Shown here: in pieces, positions 19,959 through 34,639 of the stretch
Layout of the letters: each line of letters begins with the position of its first letter
Numbering within the stretch: position 1 is the stretch's first letter
DNA from: Latrodectus hesperus
Taxonomy: Eukaryota; Arthropoda; Arachnida; Araneae; Theridiidae
NCBI GenBank assembly: GCA_037975125.1
Contig: CM075852.1
Coordinates: 11,256,814-11,320,813, forward strand
DNA: 64,000 nucleotides
Direction of reading: 5' to 3'
Program-made: the position numbers and the translations under genes
Notes under the pieces: model-generated
Seen by the model: the letters and a program-made list of their open reading frames with translations, nothing else
Database searches by the model: none
Told to the model about the DNA's origin: nothing

Positions 19959-20180
19959 CATTGATCATTTTTTTAAAATACCACAAGGACAAACACAATT
20001 TCCGAATTTGAAATCGTCAGAAATCTCCAAGCAAAGAGCGCTTTGAAGTTATGCCACAGGCGCAAGTGATATGCGTCTGCGCTGAAATTCTAATCATTTG
20101 CATATCTCATCTCTGCTAACGCATGCTGTAAATTTCATGTTATTTGCATGCTTCCTTAAGAGTGTTGCATTTACGGTAGC

Positions 20181-21635
20181 AAGCACAAACACACACATAT
20201 AGTGTACGTTGATAAACATACAAAATTTTGGTCTAATATCATCGTCTAATATCAGAATTTAATTTAGCAAAACAATAATTTTTTATTATTTATTTTCAAA
20301 TTATATTTAAATTTCATTAGAAGTTAAGTAACGTAATTTATAAAATAAAGGAAGTATTTATAAGATAAAGTCACTTGATAATGAAATAATTTATTACTCA
20401 AGTAATGTGATTAAATTTTTATGTATTTATTTTAAAAAACATTAGTTTTGGAATGCATTAACTATCTGGATCAATCAATCAGAATTCAAGCTTTTCCTAA
20501 TTTGAAAAATGTATTCCAAATTTTATTTTATCAAATCAATGAAAAAATCTAAAACTTTCTTTATTATTTCTGAAAAATTCAAGGTTCTGCTTTTAGTTCT
20601 AAGTTCTAATTTCCTATTTCTTAATCTTTTACATACTTTTGAATAATAATTTACATTTCAAAATAGTTTTGAAGTTCAGCCTACATGCTGTAATAAGAAT
20701 CATTATTAAGTAACCTTTCTATTCCATAAAATAAATGACTCATTTAATCATCGAATTTGAAAATACAATTTAAGCAATAAAGTTTGGTTAAAACTTACAA
20801 ACCACATCAACGTCCACTTAAATTAATACTAATTTTTAATCTCTTAGTGATGCGAAACACAATTGCGCTTATAGGTTTTATTACTTTAATCATAAAACTG
20901 ATGTTGTATTCAATTCTAAAGAAAAAAACTGTTAGTCGTAGTTAAATTTAAATAATTTCGGAAATGCATTCCTAACTTTTCGAAAACGTTGACTTCATTT
21001 TAACTGCACTAATCTAGTATATCCAGCTCCCGTAATAAGTTCACTTTGGTTATGATAATAAAACTCGAAAGTCCGCTTTCATCATAATAGTTTTGAAGGG
21101 AATCAATGGACCAAGAGAAAGGAGTTCCTTTTCGTTGACCACACATCCTCGGATTTTTCTTTGAAAGTCATTGCTAAGTAATTTATCCACTCGGGAGATC
21201 AACGCGGTCAGTGGAAAATTGAAACTGAGCTCCCTTTCATGGACAATAACTCATGTCTCATCATACGTCGATTGTAGTCCGCTTTTCCAGAACTCGTTTA
21301 TGTTCTATTTAAAAGCGAAACGCAGAAATCGGGGTAAAACAGCGATTCTCCTTTGCTTTGCTTTCTCGTGAATAAAAAGAGAAATCTCTTGCAGTTATTG
21401 AATGCAACAAGATCTAGTGACACATACAAGCGGATAAATTTGACACCAACCTCAATATGTCTAACATATACATATACTGAAATGTGATACATCTAAAATG
21501 CATTCGATTAAAATCATTATATAGAAAGTTGTTGCAAAATGAATTAAGAACAATATTAGAGAAAATAATCATGTTATTTCTTAATTACAGCTTTATAAAG
21601 AATAAACTTGTAAAAATAAAATATGAAAAATTAGT
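20181..21635. other. AT-rich DNA, nothing recognised
   Basis: No gene was recognised. A somewhat GC-richer patch near 21080-21370 carries only short open frames without known domains. Confidence 0.55.
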
Positions 21636-22013
<378 letters not shown>

Positions 22014-22443
22014 CATATATATATATAATACATTAGATTTTCCGTATCCTGTACTTAGTACTTTTATATTATATATATAACTCCTTTTAACAAATATAAT
22101 ATAATGAGTTATATCTCCCTAGAGTAGCTGAATTCCAAAATGTTACAGGCACTATGAACATTACCAAATATGGTTAAGGAATTTCGAACTGATCGATGAT
22201 GTCATCTCGCGCCACTATTCTCAACGAATGGGTGACCAGAATGCCGCACCCGTCGGGGCTAAGTTTTCTCGGGGCTTTTTGGGTTGAGCTCTTTCACTGA
22301 CCAGATGTCCGACAGATGTCGTGGTTGGTCTTCACGCGATACAATTTTTCGTGTAATAACGTATTTACTTTTGAAAATCTGCCTCTTTAATAATTCCTCT
22401 TAATAACCATTTCACCGAGATAAAGAAGTAATTACGAATACAT
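22014..22443. other. Unexplained GC-richer segment
   Basis: 22190-22345 is clearly GC-richer than its surroundings but holds no long frame or familiar motif. It may be a fragment of an unrecognised repeat. Confidence 0.4.
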
Positions 22444-22661
<218 letters not shown>

Positions 22662-23011
22662 TAACTTTATATTTTCAACTTTCGGTACGAAAATCGATAA
22701 TTACATTGCTACATTAAAATCTTGCTCTGTTCAAACAGCGGCAAGAAAACAAAATGTGGTGTCGTTTTCCAGTCATTCGTATTTGTTTCTACAATAAAGA
22801 AATTTGAATAATGGTAGTTTTGTACTAAGTATTCAACCATTAATTGGAATGATTGACGACATGGATTTTATAAATTTGAGAAATACATAATAAATTAGGT
22901 ATTCATTTCATTCATTTGACTACATTTTAAAAAACAAAATTAAGTTGATCTCTACTAGACATTTCCGGCAACGGTTGATTCCTGTTGTAAATAGAAATAC
23001 CGGGCAAACGA

Positions 23012-24010
<999 letters not shown>

Positions 24011-24011
24011 T

Positions 24012-24178
<167 letters not shown>

Positions 24179-26560
24179 ATTACAGGCACAAACTATATGA
24201 AATCCGGCATTCTTTCCTGAAACTAGTCGGCAAAGTATAAAGTATTTCACGCGTTTAGTACCTCTCTTAGCCACTCTATTGAATGCCCAAATGAGAAAAT
24301 ACCAAAATATGAAATTATCTCCGATTCGTCTCAAATATCATGTGGTGAGGCACGTGACTTGAAGAGATGACTCAATCAGTTATATTTTGATGGTTGTTCG
24401 TAAGAGTCAAAGTATTCAATTTTACTTAAATTTGTTAAGCAAACAATTATTTTTTTACTGTGCTGCATGAAAATAGAAAAGCAAGTTGTAACATTGGAGA
24501 ATGAGTCATAATCTATAAACAGAAATTGTCATTCATAAAACCATTCGAAGATGAACTTTTCGAAATTCAAATTAGTGCTGATAAAAGCAGTTTTCTTGAC
24601 CTAACTTGCTTACCAGAAGTTAATAAATGATCAATGAAAAGCCAAAATGACTACTAAAAAAGCAATCTGGAGACTATTAGTCGCTGAATAGCAAGGATGA
24701 GATGATAATAAAAAACAAAACTAAACTCATTAATTCTCTTAAAGAAGGTGTTAATAATATATTGTATTGTATAATATATATATTTTGAACTCCGAGTTAT
24801 TTACCGTTTTTTATGAAGCTCATTTGGCTAATTATCATGGAGGACAGGATAGAAAATTGATAAAACATTCAATCAAAAACTAAAACGTACACGTAACGGT
24901 ATTGAATTGCACATTTTATAAAGCTTCATGAAAAAGAGAAAACAGATATTAAAAAAACATTGTTTTAAAACCTGTGATTTTTTTCCCAAATTTAATAATC
25001 GTTGTCAAGTAGATTTCATAGACCATCAGTCACAGCCAAAGAAGTAATATAAGTTCATTATGGTGCAACAACATCATCTCCCAAAAGTTTTGATTCTCAA
25101 GTCTTTAACATAAAAAGTGCTAGAGAAATAGCCTACAGCCTAGTGGACATATCCTCATTAATATTAGCGTTATCTATAAAATAGATGGCGCTGTGACTGA
25201 TAATGGGGTATGGAATTTTCTCATAATGTGGAGACAGCTTTATTGGGTTTTGGGCAGTAGCGAAGATCTCTATGAGAAGACTCGCTATTCACAAATCCAG
25301 GGTAATATCAAAAAAACTAATCAAAATATCGAAATTATACTTTTCAGTGGATGCAGGACAACCAATTTGACTGATAGAGTGAAAGTCTATTTTTAATTCA
25401 ATTTATGAAAAAAAGGATTTATCCTTTTGGGATCAAATAACACCATTCGAAGTTCCTTTGATTTCAAACCTAGAGTAGAGCTTTATATCGTCTTTTATAC
25501 TTAAAGATGGTTTAAAACAAATACATACAGATGAGCAGCTGGAAAAAGTAGTAGAAATCATATAAGCAATGGTTAAAGGTAAAGCTAATTAAAATATGCA
25601 AGAAAAAGTCAGTTTAAAAAACATTTATGAAGACATGTTTACCGAAAAAATTTCCTTTTCTGATATCTATAGCGTGTACTTAAAGGAAAGAATTATTAAC
25701 TTGCATGTAAAATTTGTCTCAAAAAGTTTATACCTTCTATAGCCATGCTAGTAAAGATTATAAAATGGATATTTTGCGCATTTTTTGTTTCAAAACTGAA
25801 AATGCTGTTAAAAAATGAATTTTAAAATAATTTTGATAAAGTTAGTTATCTATAAAAGGAAAATCAAAATGTTTTCTCCCTTCCCAGCGAATTGTTGTCG
25901 ACAAAGTGATTCATGTTCTATATTAATAGTTACATTGAGTGTGACACAAAATGGTTTCAGACAACTTGGAACTTGTGAAGGAATTTTTAAAGCTAGTATA
26001 TGCAAAAGATAACACAATTAACTTTATATTCTAAGAACTTACTTAAAATTGAAGAATTCTTAGCCATGAAATTCCTCTTCGGTCAGTTGAGTTGAATATA
26101 TGTATAAAACAAAATACCAAAGTATTAAATGTCTGTGCTTGAAAATTGTAATTCAAAATGTCCTTAATTTAAAAAATCGGGACTTCCCTTCTGCAACAAG
26201 AAGTTTTATTTTAATTTTTTATTAGAACGTATTATTTTTTTAACAAAAAAAATCAAATTTAATTTATGTCTGAAAGTGCAAGTTTCTTTTTCCTTTACTT
26301 ATTTTAAATATATTTTTTAAAGGATTTAACTTTAGTTTCTTCAGAATAACATTTGTCTTTTTGAGAAATGCACGTCATTTATATAAATAGCCTCATTAGG
26401 ATATTTTCCCATACTTTGCCGAAATAGTACTTGTCAGTTTATAGAAAATGACTAGTTATTATATAAATTGATTAATTACAGTAGTAGTGATTAATACTGT
26501 AATTTATTTTTACTTTAACAAAATAATTCCGTAAAAGATTTTTTATTTTAATATATATAT
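24179..26560. other. Long stretch without a recognised gene
   Basis: Short open pieces (for example 25193-25396 and 25815-26012) and broken peptide-like stretches near 24540-24640 and 25440-25560 could be an old, heavily mutated coding element. I cannot name a domain in them. Confidence 0.4.
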
Positions 26561-26786
26561 TGTAACAGATCCATATTAACATATTGTTTCTAGTCTTAGA
26601 ATACAATAAATATGAAAAATGTTTTCAAATTATATTATTGTTGAAAATTAATTGAAAAAACATGTTTGATTGATTTAATAATTAGTATTTAATTAATATT
26701 GCTATACAAGTAATTAACAAAATTTGTTTAATTGATTAATTTAATTTAAATAATGAGTTATAAAATAAGAACTTTAGAAATCAAGA

Positions 26787-27790
26787 ATGGCCTTCCTTTA
26801 CCGTGTTCGAAAAGAAGATTTAAGGACGTTAGCCAACGAGCTTGGTTTGGTTGAGAGAGATAATTTGAAAATAGTCTAATTAACAGATCTCATTAGCAAA
26901 GCTCTTAATTATGATCAGACTGTGGTCAAAAGTATGCTTCAAGCAATTACTGAAGAGCGAATTGCGGAAGAAACCGCAGCTTTAAGAGAATTCGAAATAG
27001 CTAATGCGAAGGAAAAATTTGAGAAACAACAAAAATATGAACTGGAGAACCTCCAGCTTCAACTTGAATTTCAGCGTTTGGCAAGCATAAATCCTCTATC
27101 GTCAACTGATCCCTCGGTAACACACCAGAAGCTGATCCGAAAAAAGAAGAATTAGGTACATTCTTCACAGTTTTTGAAAGACAAGTAAAATTTATGAAAT
27201 TACCTGAATCTTCATGGATCCCTTACTTACAAGGCACCCTGCCATCTGACATTGCAGCTCTCATCGTTGTAAAACCTGAAGAAACACAAGAATATGCGAA
27301 AATACAGAAACTACTTCTGAAAAGATTTAAATTGGCTGGAGATCGATTCAGACTGCTCTTCGCTCAACACAAAAAAGACCCAGACAAAACATGGAGAGAC
27401 TTCTTCTTTGACCTGTTTAGCTATTTTGATGGCTGGCTTGAAGAACTTAAGGTTCAGGATTTCGAAAAATTAAAATAACTTATCATTGCAGACCAAATCA
27501 AGAAGAAAGTTCCCCCTGATGTTAAAGAACATTTTATCGATATTTGGTCTGAATTAATTTCTCCAGTTGATCCTGTCGAAAGATGAGATGCTTACGAAAA
27601 TGTCCGGTGTGGTGTAAAGAAATCTCTCCTTCCAGTACATCAAACGAAGCAGTTTCCCCTTAAACACTTTAATAAAGAAAGAAAACCTCGACATGAAAGA
27701 AATGAGAATCTTAAAAAAGAGTCAAGCGAAGTTGCATGCTTTGGATGTGGCAGTCCAGGAGTTATTAAAACTAAATGTCCTACCTGTAAA
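26787..27790 (+). pseudogene. gag: Gag pseudogene of decayed Gypsy element
   Basis: From the ATG at 26787 it reads MAFLYRVRKEDLRTLANELG, then a stop, then a Glu/Gln-rich helical region (AIANAKEKFEKQQ-like, 26980-27080). The capsid-like part FMKLPESSWIPYLQGTLPSD lies at 27194-27470. The nucleic-acid-binding knuckle at about 27735 reads CFGCGSPGVIKTKC: the three Cys are kept but the His is replaced by Val, so it should not bind zinc normally. At least three frame changes occur. Confidence 0.82.
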
Positions 27791-27879
27791 GGAAGGGAAA
27801 AGAAAATTTCTGGTACTTTTAGCACCGTTATTCTTCAATCTGCTTCTAGTGCACCAGCACCGATGGCAACATTAAGAGT

Positions 27880-28220
27880 AACAATCAATGGTGTCATGGG
27901 TACGGCTTGCGCAGACACACTGCTGCAACCCACTCTATCGCAGGAGAAACACTTAAACACATCCTGAAGAAACAAGGTGCAACTTTTGCCTCCAGTACTC
28001 TTCTAATGTCTTTCTTTAGGAGACGGTAATAAAATAAAAGAAGAAGTTAATACAATCCAGATAAAAATTCGTCTTGGAGGCCGTACGTTGCCTTTGAACT
28101 TTGTTGCCATCCCTGAGGCAAAAGGAAATAACACACTGTTGGGAATACACTTTCTGAACTCGGCTGTGATTGTACTGAATTTGAAATGGAACAGTTGGTT
28201 TTTCAATGATTAACCCAAAC
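27880..28220 (+). pseudogene. Protease region of decayed Gypsy element
   Basis: At 27905-27950 a degenerate active site (CADT, then ATHSIAGETLKHILKK after a 2-base insertion) marks the retropepsin start. The region up to 28210 includes NNTLLGIHFLNSAVIVLNLK, the usual end of the Gypsy protease. Confidence 0.7.
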
Positions 28221-28243
28221 GACACTTTTCTTTTGAAAAGCCA

Positions 28244-29345
28244 ATGCTAGCTCTTTGTGGGTCGTCACAAACAAATGCTTCCCAAACGGTTGCACCGCCA
28301 ACCCTGAATGAAAAAGGTAATTCTGTTGATGAGGAATCATCCTATGCCACTCCCACCTGGGGAAAGAAATTAAAGAATTATCCTCATCATTTGCGTGAAG
28401 ATGAAGGTATTCCTTTGACTACTGAACAAAGAATTCAGTTAAATGAACTCTTATCCCAGTTTAAAACTATCTTCAGTCCAGAGAGAGAAGCAACCCCATT
28501 TATTGAAGATTACGTTGATACGCAGAACCATCCTCCGGTTTCTGTTCCTCCGTATCGAGTGTCTCCAGCAAGGAAAGAAATCATGCAAATGAAATTGATA
28601 ATTAATGAAGAATTATGATGATTAAATGAAGGAATTATTGAGCCCTGTGAATCTCCGTACGCAGCGCCTGTTGTGCTTATCCCGAAACCAAACGATGCTT
28701 ACAGATTCTGTGTGAATTACAAAAAATTGAATGCAATCACGAAGACAGACTCTTACCCTCTTCCACGCATAGATGATTTACTTCAAGAAGCTAAACAAAC
28801 TCGTTATATGTCAACCATCGACCTTAAAGCTTTTTAGGTAAATGTGGTTGCTATGGATAGAGACAAAACTGCATTTATTTGTCCTTTCGGGACATATCGT
28901 TTCATACGAATACCATTTGGATTGAAAAATGCCCCAGCGACCTTTCAAAGACTGATAGACGAATTCCGAAGTGGTCTTGGTGACATTTTTATTCATTCCT
29001 ACCTTGATGACATTATAGTACTATCAGAGTAGTTTCAGGAACATTTAGAAAATTTAAGAGACATTTCTCTACGACTTGAGTTATTCAAATTGACAGCTAA
29101 CCGAGAAAAATGCAGTTTTGCATGTTCAAAGATTAAATATCTTGGGCATTATATTACCCCTGAAGGTCTAGTGGTTGATCCTGCCAAAACTGCTGCTATC
29201 TTGGACATGCCTGAACCCAAAACTGTTACGCAAGTTCAGTCCTTTCTGAAAACTTGTTCTTGGTACAGGAGTTTCATTCCGAACTTTTCTGAAAAAGCCA
29301 GACCTCTCAGTAATCTAACCAAGAAATCTTCCTCTTGGTGCTGGT
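28244..29345 (+). pseudogene. pol: Reverse transcriptase of decayed Gypsy element
   Basis: An intact lead region (28244-28618, with TPFIEDYVDTQNHPPVSVPP) is followed by RT blocks: SPYAAPVVLIPKPNDAYRFC, TDSYPLPRIDDLLQEA, FIRIPFGLKNAPATFQRLID, and HSYLDDIIVLS with both catalytic Asp at about 29006-29011. KIKYLGHYITPEGLVVDP follows. In-frame stops at about 28616, 28838 and 29032 break it into pieces. The catalytic residues survive although the frame does not. Confidence 0.88.
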
Positions 29346-29429
29346 AAGAACAAGAAAAATCTTCGTTCTAAAAGTTAAAGACATTAATTGCTTCAACACC
29401 TGTTCTTAAGCAGTGTGATACGAGTAAAT

Positions 29430-29810
29430 CGTACATCATGCGCACTGATGCAAGTGGGTATGCCTTAGGTGATGTCCTCCTCCAAAGAAAAGCCCTGGAA
29501 GATCAACATACCATTGAATATGCAAGCCGACTACTAACAGGTGCTGAGCGAAACTACACAACTACAGAGCGTGAAGTCCTTGCAGTTGTTTGGGCTTAGG
29601 AAAATTCAGATGCTGTTTGAGGGACAAGAAGTCATAGTTGCCACGGACCATCAGGCGTTACGATGGCTCATGTCTTTAAAGTCCCCGTCAGGACGACTTG
29701 CTCGTTGGGCTCTACAACTCCAAGAGTTCAACCTCCATATCGAGTACGTTCCTGGAAAGAGCAACGTGGTAGCTGACATGCTATCTCGGCCTCCCTGTCA
29801 CCAAGGGGAT
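29430..29810 (+). pseudogene. RNase H region of decayed Gypsy element
   Basis: IMRTDASGYALGDVLLQ (29438 on) and RNYTTTEREVLAVVWA are followed by a stop, then, in another frame, VATDHQALRWLMSLK and VPGKSNVVADMLSRP. This is the usual Gypsy RNase H with one stop and one frame change. Confidence 0.85.
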
Positions 29811-31205
29811 AACCCATGCGAGATATGCTTGGTGACTGTTAACCAAACCACTGTTATTTCAGTAGATTTTCCTACCAAAAGTCTTATAGAAATCAGAGAT
29901 AGCAAACTTCACGATGAAAATCTGAAGAAAATAATAAATGTCTTGGAAGCAGTCAACTTGACTGAGGAATATAGAAACTGGACGGAAAAAGGTTTTTTGA
30001 TGAGCAGAGGTGTCCTATACAAATATGCACCTGATTCAGGATCTGATAAGGCTCAGCTTGTCATTCCAGAAGATGCAAGAGAATAGATTCTTAAAATTCA
30101 TCACGGTGATCCCGCCGCAGGTCATTGCGGTGCTGAAGGTACTTTTGATAGAATTTCTAGAAGGTACTACTGGACTGGCATGTGGAAATACATCACCAAT
30201 TATGTAAAATATTGTATAGGATGTATGCGATACAAGCCCTCCAACCAAAAACCTGCTGGTCTGCTGCAGACTCCAGTATCATCCCAAAGGTTTGAGACGT
30301 TATCCATTGATTTGTTCAGCCCTCTTCCAGTTAGTCATGGGAAAAAATGGATATTTATAATAGAAGATGTTACTACGAAATGGATAGAGCTATTTGCCTT
30401 GGAAATTACAACAGCAAAAGAGTGTGCTGTCACTCTTGTAGAAGAAATCTTCATGAGATACGGAATACCACTCAGGGTTATCAGCGATAATGGAACACAA
30501 TTTGTTTCTGCTAGTGATGCAGCAACTATGTTATCTCATGAAAATTCATCAGTCTTTAACCCCAGTTTACCACCCTCAAACAAATTCAGTTGAAAGGAAG
30601 AACCATGATTTGAAACCTCATCTTGCCATATTAGTTAAATATTGGCATGATACATGGTCAGAAATACTTCCTGCAATTCGTTTCGCAGTGAACACTTCAA
30701 AGTGCAGTTCAACTGGAAAAACTATAGCTTTTCTCAATTTCGGACGAGAGCTCCGTACCCTTGATCATGTTACCTACGACTCTCGTAGTATCATCGAAAA
30801 TGATAACTTTGTCGTTGAAATGACCCCGTATCTAAAAAGACTGGAAAGACTCACATCTGAAGCCAAAGAGATCCTTATTGAACAGCAAAATAAAAGCAAG
30901 GTTTTTGCGGACCAGAGAAGGAGACCAGGTCCTACATATAAATCAGGAGATTCAGTTTTGTTTATCAAACCAAATTCAAGTACAAAAGTGCTGGTGTTAC
31001 AGCAAAGTTTTCGCCTCGCCGCGATGTACCATTTATCATCGTTACTCAAAAATCTCCTGTATCGTATTCTGTGGCAAACACAGATTCTCCAAATATACCA
31101 ATAGGAGTATACCACACTTCGGCATTGACTCCTTTTCAAGGCAGGTAAACTTCCCCTATCAAAGCTTTGCGCAGAAGAGGTCGGCCAACAAAAATGAACC
31201 GGCCT
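29811..31205 (+). pseudogene. Integrase of decayed Gypsy element
   Basis: The zinc-binding HHGDPAAGHCGAEGTF and CIGCMRYKP lie at 30100-30240. The core has LSIDLFSPLP (first Asp), VISDNGTQF (second Asp) and, after an indel near 30520, HPQTNSVERKNHD (Glu). The C-terminal part runs to about 31100 and a GRP-type basic tail to 31205. A stop at about 30087 and several frame changes inactivate it, but all three catalytic acids are still readable. Confidence 0.86.
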
Positions 31206-31314
31206 AAGACTCCCACTCCTGCCATAGCTCATGCTCAAGAGCAAAACCATTCCAGGAAAACTTCTCCGGCTGACCCCTGATCGGGTCAGAGCCTTCGGGA
31301 TCAGAGGGAGAGGC

Positions 31315-31600
31315 TGTAACAGATCCATATTAACTATACTGACAATAGATGGCGTTATTGCCCAATACAAAATATTCAATATCCAATAAGAGTTACAAGA
31401 TTAGAATAGAGGTGTGAAGAATAGAAGTCCAACCATCCGGTTCATAAATAACATTGTTTATAATTTATATAGGCACTATGTAGCACCTTATTAATAACTA
31501 TTAAGTATTTTCTTTGTAACTATTTTCTTAATCATAAGTAATGTCGTAATAAATGTAATGTTTTGCCTAATTCTAACATCCATTTTCTTACGTCCCTACA
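31315..31600 (+). repeat. 3' LTR of decayed Gypsy element
   Basis: 286 bp, starting TGTAACAG and ending CCCTACA, preceded by a purine tract (GGGATCAGAGGGAGAGGC). Its first 20 bases equal 26561-26580; the rest has no partner in the window. Confidence 0.78.
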
Positions 31601-31604
31601 ATAT

Positions 31605-32490
31605 AGTTTTAAGAAAGACAATTGAAATAACTTTTCCAGATATTCAGATTTTATTTAATGTATATATTAATATGTAACACTATGTTATTTAGTGCTTTAT
31701 TGTTTATTTCATTATTTAATCATTTAATTCCATTTAAATAATTTTCTAATTAAAGCGTATTAAATTAAATATTTCTTTCAATGTACTAAAGATTTTACTT
31801 TAAAGATAGACAATCTTGTGTTTCATTTGAAGGAACGAAAATTATTTTGAGCTTATTTTTGATTCTTCTGTTGTTTCTCGTTATTGCATAATTTTTTCAT
31901 TCACATTTATTACTACAATGAATGATTTATAGTTGATTTTGAATATGATATTATGTTAATAGAATGAAATTATCACTATATATGATGTATAGTTTTATCT
32001 ATGAACAGTTTAAAATGATTTATTTGAAATAACTTCTAAATATTTTAATAAAATGTTTTGCCTAATACAAATAGTTCGTCGAATACTTTATAATTAATTA
32101 ATTATAATTATTAATTTTAAAGATTCATTAAATGTGCTTATACCATTATGCATGCTCAGAAAATGGATTCATTGATTATATCTATTTTGGAAGGGAAAAA
32201 TCATCGAACATTTGAGTCAGATAATTTGAAAATATTTGATCTTAGCAAACTTGTAATTACAAGTGATCGTTATGATGAACGCATGAAAAACATGTGTGCT
32301 TATATATATATCGTTATCACTGAAAACTGTCCAACTTTTTGAGATGCACTATTTGAAAGTTAATTGAAACTTTAATTGCACAGTTATATTAGGTTGCACA
32401 GATTAGTGAATAAAATTATTAACTACATAACTACGAATAATTTCAACTTTTCAAGGTGAGTTGAAACGTACCCCACCATATAAAAAAACT
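31605..32490. other. AT-rich DNA, nothing recognised
   Basis: No gene or repeat was recognised. Confidence 0.55.
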
Positions 32491-32797
32491 GCCGACCGAT
32501 GGCTGAATGGTTCGCACTCTTGACTTCTGAGCTGTGGGTCCTGGGTTCGAATCCCGGTTCGGGCATGGATGTTACTTTCTTTCTCTGTTCTCACTGTGTC
32601 TCTGTCCTTTCTTGTGTGATGATGTATGAATGTGGCCCACCCTATAAACGGGTTTGTGTTGGTATGACGCGAGTAACGCTACTCGCCTCCGTGACTTGGT
32701 TCACAGGTGCCCACCGCGTAACGATAAATGAGTAGCAGTTTCTGGCCTTGTTGTGGCATAGGGTTCGTCACCCAAGTGTGCACGCCGTTGGAAAAAA
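32491..32797 (+). repeat. tRNA-derived SINE, diverged copy of the 10289 family
   Basis: It starts GCCGACCG. The B-box GGTTCGAATCC is intact, and the body matches 10289-10588 (CACCCTATAAACGGGTTTGT, GGTTCACAGGTGCCC, TGGCCTTGTTGTGGCATAGG). The A-box has one change (TGGCTGAATGG). No clear target-site duplication. Confidence 0.85.
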
Positions 32798-33039
32798 ATC
32801 TAAAAGAACCTAAGATTAAAGTGGAACAGTTTTTAGACTATCTTATCCTAAAGAGTTAAATGAGGAAAAAACACCCGAGTATTAGAAATGAGACAAAAAA
32901 AGCGTCATTATGAGTTAGAAAAATTTGAGTTTCCGTTCGTGTCTCAAATGGCATCACATCAATTGTAGTTACCACTAGTTTAAAATACCCGAAATTTGAG
33001 ATCACTCGGATCATTCCGAAATTTAATCCACAAAAGAAA

Positions 33040-34360
33040 AAGAAAAAAATTAAATTAGACTATATTTGATTACATTCAAGAGACATTTGAAATTTATGAA
33101 TCTTCCCAAATCTTCTTGGATGCAAATAATTGGTTCATTACTATCTGGCATAGCATAATTACTCACGGAAAAAAGTGACACTGGAAATTACTGAACGTTA
33201 AAAAAATGCTTCTGAAGAGTAATTGCTGAAATTTCAACAGTGTTTTCCTCAACATAGAAAAAGTCCTGACAAAAAATGGAGGTACTATTAATTTGAATTG
33301 GCTTATTATTTTGAAGATTCAACAATGAAAATGGATTTCGCAGTTTTCTATAAGCTCAGAAGCTTAATAATTACTGATCAGATTAGGAGAAGAGTTTTAC
33401 CAAAGATGAAAAATAATTTTCTAGATTATTGTATAAATTGCGCCAACCGTCTAAAATTAGCGGTAACATTGGATACATATGATAATGTTTGTCATAGAAC
33501 AAAGGAGCACATGAACTAGTCTCAAAAGTAAATATATTCAAGAAAGGCAAACCAAAACACTACTCCAGGTAGAAAATTACATTTTAAGATATATACACAA
33601 GAAAATGATCAAAATTGACATTGAAAAGGTACAATTCGTAAATATTTTACTCCTAGATAAGATGGAAGACCCTTTATTCACTACTGTGGCTGCGGAACAT
33701 TTGGAATAATACGGTTGAACTACCTAAACATTCAGCAATCCATAAGTTCACGTTTCGAAAATATTCATATATAAAAGTTAGACATCACAAAACAACAATA
33801 GCGATGAATTATCATTATTAATGACATATATGGCACAGCTTGTGAGGACAGTAGAGCAAGTTTGTTAGAATCTAAAAAATAGAAAACATTTCAAGAAATT
33901 TCATGCATTATTAGTTTCACTGATGGCAACTAAATGAAGAATAACGTTTACATAAGTTGTATAAAGCTTGGCCTTTTGAAAAGTGAATTTTTTTCTTTTA
34001 TATTGATGAATCTTCCTGATGCCACAAATAATCGAATACTACTTGGACAAGATTTCCCCGATAAAACAATTCTAAATATTCGAGATTAAAAGTGGTTTTA
34101 TACTTGACAATTTCGAACAAATGATTTTATTTGTGAAAGGAAATCAAGTCTATTTCTGTGACATATCAACAAATCCATGCCTACTAGTTCCAAACGAAGG
34201 TGAAAATATAACCTAAGAATAGTGAAAATCACATTGAGTGTTTTATTAATGGAGCACGAACCTGAGTTCTATTCGAGTACAGATCCGACCCTTTATGTCG
34301 AACACTGAATAAATACAAGTGATTCACCTTCACTTGGATTACGAGCTTCTTCAGTAGTTA
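33040..34360 (+). pseudogene. Heavily decayed Gypsy gag-protease remnant
   Basis: MNLPKSSWMQIIGSLLSGIA (about 33095) aligns with MKLPESSWIPYLQGTLPSDI of the 26561 element. Further down come a protease-like DIYGTACEDSRASLLES (33818) and NRILLGQDFPDKTIL (34030). The pre-RT lead TLYVEHWINTSDSPS-like block sits at 34285-34345. Stops are frequent and no intact domain remains. It appears to be cut off at 34433 by a Tc1-like insertion. Confidence 0.65.
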
Positions 34361-34639
34361 GATCTGTAGCAGATTTTTCAAAGTAGTTCCGCCGTTTAGA
34401 TAACTATTGCCACCCATGAATCCAAGAGTTATACACCGAGTTGCATAATGATTGAACCACCCTGTATTTTCAGCCCAGCATACGGTAGTTGAAATAAATG
34501 ATTGAAATAAATATTTTTGCTGAAAATATACAAAATAAGAATGACAATAATAAAGTAAAAACATTACTCATGTTTATATATTTTCATAAAAAATACAAAT
34601 TTTAGGTTGCAATATGATAGAACCACTTTCTGTTAATAT

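Larger units (their letters stand above)
15503..20180 (-). mobile_element. Decayed Tc1-like transposon, interrupted by a P-like element
   Basis: The left terminus (from TACACTGCTGTCCTTC, with TTGCAACACC) and the right terminus (GTGTTGCATTTACGG, about 20161) are degenerate inverted repeats. Transposase is on the minus strand: the N-terminus is at 19958-19795 and the remainder at 16523-15679. The two pieces join across the inserted element, where GTCGTAC is duplicated on both sides. Without the insertion the element would be about 1.4 kb, normal for Tc1. Confidence 0.88.
26561..31600 (+). mobile_element. Decayed Ty3/Gypsy retrotransposon
   Basis: It starts TGTAACAGATCCATATTAAC, the same 20 bases that begin the 3' LTR at 31315. 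ATAT flanks both ends (26557-26560 and 31601-31604), though in AT-rich DNA this is weak support. The rest of the 5' LTR and the primer site are missing. gag, protease, RT, RNase H and integrase follow in order, all broken by stops and indels. The lineage differs from the element at 3300 (LRTLANELG-type Gag, GRP-rich tail, 286-bp LTR). It is much older and cannot be autonomous. Confidence 0.87.
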
